Below the pieces are notes generated by a model. That model was not told the origin of the DNA. It made no database searches and worked only from the letters and a program-made list of their open reading frames with translations. The translations under genes and the position numbers were made by a program. Of a stretch of DNA of 32,753 nucleotides, positions 27,126-32,753 are shown piece by piece; positions within the stretch are counted from its first letter, which is position 1, and the number at the start of each line of letters is the position of its first letter. Location: contig JAADHN010000015.1 in assembly GCA_013151865.1 (NCBI GenBank), forward strand, positions 32,026-64,778, written 5' to 3'. The stretch is from Kiritimatiellota bacterium. GTDB lineage: Bacteria; Verrucomicrobiota; Lentisphaeria; Oligosphaerales; JAADHN01.

Positions 27126-27581
27126 ATGGAGTTCCGAGACGCAGTGAAAAATACCCCCGATCTACAGGATGCGTTGCAGCGCGGCCTCCAGGCACTGAAC
27201 AATACGGCCCGTGCCAAGGTGAGGGCGTCGCGGCCAAGGGACCTCCGCGGCAGCGTGGACTTGGACGGACATTTGAAAAAGAAGTACCCCAAGGCCAGCC
27301 GCTGGGATTATGCGATTGGTGTCGCCCAAGGCGGGGGCGTTGACGACCGTGTCGTGTACGTCGAACTCCATCCGGCGCACACCGGCGAAGTGAGAACAGT
27401 CCTGAACAAGTACTCCTGGCTGCGTTCCTGGCTCCGGAGTAAGGCCCCGGATCTCGATGCGCTCCCGGCATCCTACCACTGGATCGCCACGAGCGGAGTA
27501 CATATCAGCAAGGGCTCACCCCAGGTCCGTCAGTTGGCAATATCCGGGATCCGAGTGTCCAGCAGGCTGGAGTTGACGTGA
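27126..27581 (+). CDS. Unrecognised 151-aa partner protein of the AAA ATPase
   Basis: I do not recognise a named family. The 151-aa protein starts one base after the ATPase stop. Visible features are SVDLDGHL (Asp45, Asp47), RWDYAIG (Asp61), a strand VVYVELHPAHTGEV with Glu80-x-His82, His85 and Glu88, then Lys95 in LNKYSWLRSWL, and YHWIATSGVHI (His118, Trp119, His126). An acidic residue before a beta-strand ending in E-x-H, then a lysine-bearing helix, is compatible with a degenerate PD-(D/E)XK-like nuclease, but this is a guess. A DNA-binding or regulatory role is equally possible. It has no signal peptide or membrane segment. Tight coupling suggests an effector or adaptor for the ATPase. 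Confidence 0.8.
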   Translation: MEFRDAVKNTPDLQDALQRGLQALNNTARAKVRASRPRDLRGSVDLDGHLKKKYPKASRWDYAIGVAQGGGVDDRVVYVELHPAHTGEVRTVLNKYSWLRSWLRSKAPDLDALPASYHWIATSGVHISKGSPQVRQLAISGIRVSSRLELT

Positions 27582-27623
27582 CTGGGCGGCCCCAAAGAGC
27601 CTTCCGACCATCGGACGGGCCAG

Positions 27624-27652
27624 CTTTGCGGAGACCGCACTCCCATGACCGG
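27624..27652 (+). repeat. Copy of the YhcG-gene tail after the ATPase module
   Basis: The last 25 bases match 25883-25907 at 21 positions, and both copies read in frame to a stop: FAGTATP-stop at the YhcG end and FAETALP-stop here. The two copies bracket the ATPase and 151-aa genes. It may be a duplicated gene end left by insertion of that module. Confidence 0.4.
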
Positions 27653-27721
27653 CGCCACGGTTTTGGGCCATTTCAGAATTGCACTTGAGAACAGCACAAT
27701 ACCGATTGGTTGGAGTGATCC

Positions 27722-30700
27722 ATGCCCGACACCGAACTGAAACAGCGCATTGAACAAGCTCTTGCGGACTTCGCGGCCAAGCCGCTACGCGACGCGGCCA
27801 TCGCCCTGTTCGATGTCCTGGGCTACCGGAGTCAACGCGCGCCGTCTATGCCGGACTCCGAACCGGAGACCTTTGCCGCGATGTTCCAAGACATCTCCGG
27901 CGCCCAGCTCAATCGGGACAAGGCCCTGCTTCGCGACTGGGTTTCCGCGGACCTGCTCTTCCAACTCACCGATGACGAGGTCCGCAGCGCGGACGGGGAC
28001 CTGTCGCTGTTCGAGAGTTCCGCTGCCTGGGACAACACGAAGATCGAGTCCTACCTGTTTATGGCCGTTGGGTTGCGAAGTCCGCACCACCGGGAAGGCG
28101 CCCGCCGGGACCGGCCCTACACCCGTTCCGAACTGGCCGCCATCACCCGCGCCGTCAATCGGGTATTTCCCATGCCGGTCATGCTCCTCTTCCGCCACGA
28201 CGACACCCTGACGCTGTCGGTGATCAAACGCCGACTCCACAAGCGGAACGCCGACCGCGATGTGCAGGAAAAGGTCACCCTCGTCAAAGACGTACGTTTC
28301 GGCGATCCGTTACGCGCTCACATCGAAATCCTCAATGATCTCTCCCTCGGCGCGCTCCATGACGAGTACCGGTTCCACAACTTCGTCGGGCTGCACCAAG
28401 CCTGGGAGAAGCGCCTGGCAAGTTACGCCCTCAACGAGCGTTTCTACCGCGAGATTGCCGATTGGTATTTCTGGGCACTCAGCCATGACGGTGTGGTGTT
28501 GCCTCGCAGCATCGCAGAAATCGGAGACCCGGAGGAGCAGGACAGGCAGCGGGCCGTCTTCTTCATCCGTCTGCTCACCCGTCTTGTCTTCTGCTGGTTC
28601 CTGCAGGAGAAACGCCTGGTCCCGCGGGACCTGTTTCGGCGGCGTGTTGCCGAGGAGTTGCTCGACGACTTCTCGCCCGCGGCCGGCACCTACTACCGCG
28701 CCGTCCTCCAAAACCTGTTCTTCGCCACCCTTAATCAGGAACAGAACCAACGCGATTGGCGCAAGAAGTACCCGGGAACACGCGACGGAAATCGTGGCGT
28801 CACCAACCTGTGGCGCTACCAGAACCTCCTGACCGATCCCGGCCGCTTTGAATCGCTGTTGCGCGAGCAGATCCCGTTCGTCAATGGCGGACTTTTTGAT
28901 TGTCTCGACGACCAGGAAGCCGACCCCAAGGTCTTCCTCGACGGTTTCAGTGAACGGCGCGACAACAAGACCTGCCTGCCCAATGAGCTGTTCTTCGGCG
29001 AAGAACGCATTGTGGATCTCAGCGCGATCTACGATGACAAGCGGCGGCGACGCGAAAAGGTGCGGGGACTCATCGAAATCCTGAGTTGCTACAAGTTCAC
29101 CATCGAGGAAAACACGCCGCTCGAAGAGGAGATCGCCCTCGACCCCGAACTCCTCGGCAAGGTGTTCGAGAATCTCCTTGCCGCCTACAGCGAGGACACG
29201 CGAACCACCGCCCGGAAAGCATTGGGCGCTTTCTACACGCCCCGCCGAATCGTCAGCTATATGGTCGATGAATCTCTGCGCAACTATCTCGCGAGCCAAG
29301 TGCCCACGGTGTCGTCGGACATCCTGCGCGACCTCTTTCAGGCAGACCCAAGTGAGTACAGCGCAACCGAACACATCAATGCCGCCGACCGCGCCGCGTT
29401 GATCAATGCCATCGGCCGCGTCAAGATCATCGATCCGGCCTGCGGTTCCGGTGCCTTCCCCATGGGGGCACTCCACCGACTGGTCGACCTGCTGCGCAAA
29501 CTCGACCCGAACAATGAAAGCTGGAAACGCGACCGGCTGGCGGAAGCCGAACGCTACTATGAACTGCTCCGCGCCGCCAATGCCTCAGACGAAGAACTTG
29601 CGGAGTGCGCGGACCGCATCGAGGACATCCGCCATTCGTTCGACACCCGTTTCCACGCGCTGGACTTCGGCCGCAAGCTCTACCTCATCGAGAACTGCAT
29701 CTACGGCGTGGACATCCTGCCCATTGCCTGTCAGATCGCAAAACTCCGCTTTTTCATCGCTCTCATCGTGGATCAGAATGTGGACAGAGAAGCGCCGAAC
29801 CTCGGCGTCCGCCCACTGCCGAACCTCGAAACTCGCATGGTCGCCGCCGACACGCTCATGCCCATCGAAAGACCGGACCAACAGATGAACCTGCTCGATG
29901 CCTTGGTGCAGCCCCTACGCTGCAAGCTCGAGAAAGTCCGGCACGATCATTTCAACGCGCGCACTCCGGCCCGCAAACGAAAGTGCCGTGAACAAGACCG
30001 GAAGCTTCGCGACGAAATTGCGACCCTGCTGCGCGAGAACGGAATGCCCGCGGACTCCGCGGCCAGATTGTCGGAATGGGACCCGTATGACCAGAACCAT
30101 CCGGCGGGCTTCTTCGACTCGGAATGGATGTTCGGACTGCCTGTCGGCCCGGTGCGAGTGGACGGCGCGGCTCCGGGCACATTGCGGGGAAACTTCGCCC
30201 TGATGAACAAGGTCGCCGGACAGATGGAACCGACTGCGGCCGGCAACGCCCAGAGCGGGTTCGACATCGTGATCGGCAATCCCCCGTACGTCCGCATCCA
30301 GACGCTCAAGAAGCAGGATCCCGCACGAGTGGCCTTCTACAAAAAGCACTATGCCTCGGCCAGGAAGGGAAACTACGATCTCTACGTCGTCTTTGTCGAG
30401 GCCGGGCTGAACCTGCTCAAGCCCGATGGCCACCTGGCCTACATCCTCCCCCACAAATTCTTCAATGCCAAGTACGGCGAGCCCCTGCGCAAACTGCTGG
30501 CCGACGGGGGGCACCTCCAGCACGTCGTGCACTTCGGCGACCACCAGGTCTTTCCCGGCGCCACCAACTACGTCTGCCTCCTCTTCCTCGCCAAAGCTGG
30601 CGCCGACGCCTGCCGATTCGTGCGCGTGGATGAGTTGGAGGAATGGTACCGCACTTTCAAAGGCACGGATGGCGAGTTCGCGGCCGAAAAGATTGGCGCG

Positions 30701-31804
30701 AACGAATGGAATTTTACGGTGGGGCCTGGAGCAAAGGTCTTCGAGAGGTTGCAGGCGATGCCTCAAAAGTTGGGGGACGTGGCGGATGTGTTTGTTGGGC
30801 TACAAACCAGCGCTGACCGGGTGTTTGTTCTTAAACCACGCGCCGAGTATCGAGACTCTGTAGGCGAATTTGAGACATCTACGGGCGGAACCGTGCAACT
30901 GGAAGCGCCCATGCTGAAGCCTTTCCTCGCTGACGTGTCGCTCGCATCGTATGCAATCCCGCACAGTAACCGCGTTCTCATCTTTCCGTACTCACTTGCC
31001 GAAGGTGAAGCTCGACTGTATGACACGCAGTTTTTGAAGGGGAATTTCCCACGCACATGGGCTTACCTATCGAAACACTCGGAGGCTCTTCGGGGGCGAG
31101 ATGGCGGCAAATGGAATCACGGCGGTTGGTACGCCTTCGGACGAAGCCAAAATCTGACTGCGATGGAGAGCCCCAAATTGGTAGTGCAGGTCATATCTCA
31201 ATCTCCCCGTTTCGCCTTCGATGACCGGGGCCTTTACTTCACCGGCGGCGGAAACGGTCCCTATTACGGCGTAAGATGGGCGAGGGTGGACGAACCACGC
31301 TCACTCCACTTTCTTCAGGCACTCCTCAATTCCCGCGTGACCGACTTCTTCATTCGCCAAGTGAGCACGACCTTTCGCGGCGGCTATTGGTCGTACGGGA
31401 AACGGTTTATCGAGCAACTCCCCATCGCTCCGGCCACTCCGGCCCAGCAGATACACGTCGTCCGCTTGGTGACTTATCTCCTCTGGCTCAACGAGCGCTT
31501 TCAGCAGCACGCGGATCTGAAGACCGCGCGGGACGCACTCATGCTGGGGTACTTCGAGCAGGTGCTGAAGGGATTGGTCTACGAGCTGTACTTTCCCGAC
31601 GAGTTGCATGCTCACCGCCTCGCCCTGTTCGACCTGATGGCCAAAACAGACCTGCCCGACATCGACAGCATCCCCGAGACAGATCGCCTGCGCCGCCTGC
31701 ACGAGGTTTTCGAGACCATCTACCACACATCCCATCCACTCCGCGGCGCGCTCTATCGTCTGGGATCACTGGAAACCGTTCGTATCATTGAGGACAGGCA
31801 ATAA
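27722..31804 (+). CDS. Eco57I-like adenine-specific DNA methyltransferase (type IIG-like)
   Basis: It should transfer a methyl group from SAM to adenine N6 in a specific DNA site. The 1360-aa protein has an N-terminal domain of about 480 residues without an obvious nuclease motif, FYTPRRIVSYMVDESL (from 504), SAM-binding motif I DPACGSGAFPMG (from 571), catalytic NPPY at 853-856 and ILPHKFFNAKYGEPLRKLL. A TaqI-like target-recognition domain follows (about 1000-1250, beginning near VFVGLQTSADRVFVL), and IEQLPIAP lies near the end. GGAG precedes the ATG. The lack of a visible nuclease suggests that the PLD-helicase upstream does the cutting. The region 30690-31290 is visibly lower in GC than its flanks, as if its target domain had been exchanged. 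It is longer than typical stand-alone methylases and similar in build to PglX-like enzymes. Confidence 0.92.
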   Translation: MPDTELKQRIEQALADFAAKPLRDAAIALFDVLGYRSQRAPSMPDSEPETFAAMFQDISGAQLNRDKALLRDWVSADLLFQLTDDEVRSADGDLSLFESSAAWDNTKIESYLFMAVGLRSPHHREGARRDRPYTRSELAAITRAVNRVFPMPVMLLFRHDDTLTLSVIKRRLHKRNADRDVQEKVTLVKDVRFGDPLRAHIEILNDLSLGALHDEYRFHNFVGLHQAWEKRLASYALNERFYREIADWYFWALSHDGVVLPRSIAEIGDPEEQDRQRAVFFIRLLTRLVFCWFLQEKRLVPRDLFRRRVAEELLDDFSPAAGTYYRAVLQNLFFATLNQEQNQRDWRKKYPGTRDGNRGVTNLWRYQNLLTDPGRFESLLREQIPFVNGGLFDCLDDQEADPKVFLDGFSERRDNKTCLPNELFFGEERIVDLSAIYDDKRRRREKVRGLIEILSCYKFTIEENTPLEEEIALDPELLGKVFENLLAAYSEDTRTTARKALGAFYTPRRIVSYMVDESLRNYLASQVPTVSSDILRDLFQADPSEYSATEHINAADRAALINAIGRVKIIDPACGSGAFPMGALHRLVDLLRKLDPNNESWKRDRLAEAERYYELLRAANASDEELAECADRIEDIRHSFDTRFHALDFGRKLYLIENCIYGVDILPIACQIAKLRFFIALIVDQNVDREAPNLGVRPLPNLETRMVAADTLMPIERPDQQMNLLDALVQPLRCKLEKVRHDHFNARTPARKRKCREQDRKLRDEIATLLRENGMPADSAARLSEWDPYDQNHPAGFFDSEWMFGLPVGPVRVDGAAPGTLRGNFALMNKVAGQMEPTAAGNAQSGFDIVIGNPPYVRIQTLKKQDPARVAFYKKHYASARKGNYDLYVVFVEAGLNLLKPDGHLAYILPHKFFNAKYGEPLRKLLADGGHLQHVVHFGDHQVFPGATNYVCLLFLAKAGADACRFVRVDELEEWYRTFKGTDGEFAAEKIGANEWNFTVGPGAKVFERLQAMPQKLGDVADVFVGLQTSADRVFVLKPRAEYRDSVGEFETSTGGTVQLEAPMLKPFLADVSLASYAIPHSNRVLIFPYSLAEGEARLYDTQFLKGNFPRTWAYLSKHSEALRGRDGGKWNHGGWYAFGRSQNLTAMESPKLVVQVISQSPRFAFDDRGLYFTGGGNGPYYGVRWARVDEPRSLHFLQALLNSRVTDFFIRQVSTTFRGGYWSYGKRFIEQLPIAPATPAQQIHVVRLVTYLLWLNERFQQHADLKTARDALMLGYFEQVLKGLVYELYFPDELHAHRLALFDLMAKTDLPDIDSIPETDRLRRLHEVFETIYHTSHPLRGALYRLGSLETVRIIEDRQ

Positions 31805-32100
31805 AGCTCACCAAGATCATCCTCAACAACTTCCGTGCGTTTCCGAGCTCTCAATCCTTCGAACTTCCTATCAACCGCAAGGACATCGCCGATTGGGCCT
31901 ATACGTGTCCGGGTCTCACGGCCAACTCTAAAATGTACCAATATCGACATCCCCCGGGCTCCGGTCAAACAGCGGAGAAAGAGTTTCTTTATCTTCCCCA
32001 ACCGAATGCGTTACTGCGTCTTCTTCCGGGCGGACATCCGGGACGCAACCACTGCCGGTTTTGGCACAAATCAAGGGAGGCATTCCCAGGGGCAGCCTGA
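31801..32100 (+). pseudogene. Start-less, truncated RecF-like AAA ATPase gene
   Basis: Codons from 31804 read KLTKIILNNFRAFPSSQSF and on to ELPINRKD at 31884, the characteristic first strand pair of RecF/SMC-like ATPases, normally followed within ten residues by a P-loop. Here family likeness stops at 31884, no P-loop follows, and the frame ends at 32098-32100. The codon before KLTK is ATA, and an in-frame TGA lies at 31789-31791, so no start codon exists. An ancestral ATGA overlap with the methyltransferase stop, changed by one G-to-A substitution to ATAA, would explain this. The gene was probably a third operon component, now dead. Confidence 0.7.
31906..31950. mobile_element. Possible IS21-like end fragment
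   Basis: Just after the ATPase remnant breaks off, TGTCCGGGTCTCACGGCC is followed by AACTCTAAAATGTACCA. TG-started ends with AAAATGTACCA-type internal repeats remind me of IS21-family termini. No transposase gene or second end is seen, so this may be a relic or a false likeness. Confidence 0.2.
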
Positions 32101-32162
32101 TTCGTCAAGATCGCGACCACTTCCGCGGGGGTTTCTTCCGGTGAATCGTCGACTGCTGCGGC

Positions 32163-32190
32163 CGTGGCGAAGAACATGTCCTTCGCCACG
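32163..32190. other. Perfect 10-bp inverted repeat
   Basis: CGTGGCGAAG (32163-32172) and CTTCGCCACG (32181-32190) form a perfect stem around AACATGTC. No T-run follows. It lies in scrambled DNA after the ATPase remnant and could be a small mobile element end or an orphan terminator. Confidence 0.4.
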
Positions 32191-32197
32191 ACTGGGC

Positions 32198-32428
32198 GAT
32201 CCGGCGCATTTCCACCCAGATTGGGCCGGTGCGCTCCTTTCAACCAAAGAACAGCGCAGGGAACTCCTGGAAACATTGGACGCGTACCTGCAACATTCCG
32301 AAGCCAATGCCGGCATCCGCAACGTGATCATCCAAATCCGCCCGGAAGTGGAACGCTGGGTAGAGAAAAGTCCCTCACCCGCTCCAGACGCGGAACCAGC
32401 CGGCAATGGAGAAAAATCTTCCGATTGA
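32198..32428 (+). pseudogene. Possible C-terminal gene remnant, family unknown
   Basis: The frame ending at 32428 reads DPAHFHPDWAGALLSTKEQ, then a helical segment with ELLETLDAYLQHSE and IIQIRPEVERWVEKS, which looks like real protein rather than a random frame. No start codon with a ribosome binding site precedes it and upstream residues look non-coding. It may be the 3' end of the gene whose 5' end is at 31801, with the middle lost, but nothing proves this. Confidence 0.25.
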
Positions 32429-32440
32429 AGCCCCAAGAAG

Positions 32441-32753
32441 GACGGGCAGAGTGGACGGGGCGGACTGATGTGGACTGAAGTGGACGGGACGCACAGGATG
32501 GGCACTGCGGACTGAAGTGGACAGGACGCATGGGGGGGATACAGGAGGCAGAGTGGGCGAGGCGGACTGATGTGGACGGGACGCACAGGATCGACACTGT
32601 GGACTGAAGTGGACAGGACGCATGGGGCACAGGAGGCAGAGTGGACGGGGTGGACTGATGTGGACTAAGTGGACGGGACGCACAGGATGAACACTGTGGA
32701 CTGAAGTGGACAGGACGCATGGGGCACAGGAGGCAGAGTGGGCGAGGCGGACT
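32441..32753. repeat. Degenerate tandem array, period about 90-97 bp, open at the window end
   Basis: The words AGGACGCATGGG (32523, 32615, 32712) and AGGCAGAGTGG (32546, 32635, 32731) recur at 92-97 and 89-96 bp. Each unit is built from smaller GTGGACTGA/GTGGACGGGACGCACAGGA words, so there is a nested short repeat based on GTGGAC. Roughly three and a half units are visible. Minus-strand open frames across it (proline- and serine-rich) are a by-product of the repeat. I see no conserved-repeat/unique-spacer pattern, so this is not a CRISPR array. Confidence 0.85.

Noticed and set aside
21677-31804. DISARM or BREX assignment
   Set aside because: There is no DrmA/DrmB (DUF1998) pair for DISARM, and no BrxC, PglZ or BrxL-type gene for BREX; only the methyltransferase and a helicase would match.
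31989-32276. A minus-strand 95-aa open frame in the decayed region
   Set aside because: Some residues look protein-like, but there is no ribosome binding site or family match, and it overlaps the 10-bp inverted repeat and the plus-strand remnant.
32071-32720. Minus-strand frames reading MRPVHF/SPQC-type proline-rich repeats
   Set aside because: They are translations of the tandem array; unit lengths that are not multiples of three and a variable period argue against a real repeat protein.
32441-32753. CRISPR array
   Set aside because: Repeats are long, degenerate and contiguous, with no unique spacers of constant size and no cas genes.

Overview
The window is a GC-rich bacterial segment (about two thirds G+C by eye). 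Every well-supported gene is on the + strand, mostly as single genes with 130-500 bp spacers. The gene content suggests a free-living carbohydrate degrader, most likely of the PVC group (Planctomycetota, Verrucomicrobiota, Lentisphaerota or Kiritimatiellota) or a nearby uncultured phylum. The reasons are an RtcB/archease pair, very large multi-domain secreted glycosidases, a sulfatase, no SusC/SusD pair, a multi-hairpin repeat of a kind I associate with these groups, and a terminal array rich in GTCCACT-type words. This placement is inference.

Region 1 (1-2826) is RNA repair: the 3'-5' RNA ligase RtcB followed by its activator archease. A perfect 16-bp palindrome lies in the spacer between them.

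Region 2 (3086-21171) is a glycan-degradation locus. It holds a GH127-type beta-L-arabinofuranosidase with the full Zn/Cys active site, an NADP-type malic enzyme, a 1451-aa secreted putative GH101-like glycosidase, a type I sulfatase, a secreted right-handed beta-helix protein, and a 1732-aa secreted protein that starts with a GH99/WbsX-like barrel and carries a GH38-like beta-sandwich further on. The large enzymes have signal peptides while GH127 and the sulfatase do not. This suggests cutting outside the cytoplasm followed by trimming and desulfation inside, with malic enzyme feeding pyruvate and NADPH.

Region 3 (21677-32430) is a defence-like island: a fused PLD-nuclease/Snf2-type helicase, a broken YhcG (DUF1016) nuclease gene whose catalytic centre is replaced by a multi-hairpin repeat, an ABC-type AAA ATPase immediately followed by an unrecognised 151-aa protein, and a 1360-aa Eco57I-like adenine methyltransferase with a lower-GC target-recognition segment. 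After the methyltransferase sits the start of a second, RecF-like ATPase gene. It has lost its start codon (ATGA to ATAA) and its body. Helicase and methyltransferase together look like an ATP-dependent restriction-modification system of a type I cannot match to a named family. The ATPase plus 151-aa pair looks like a separate module lodged inside it.

Region 4 (about 32441-32753) is a degenerate tandem array with a period near 90-97 bp that runs off the window end. No tRNA, rRNA or CRISPR array was seen.
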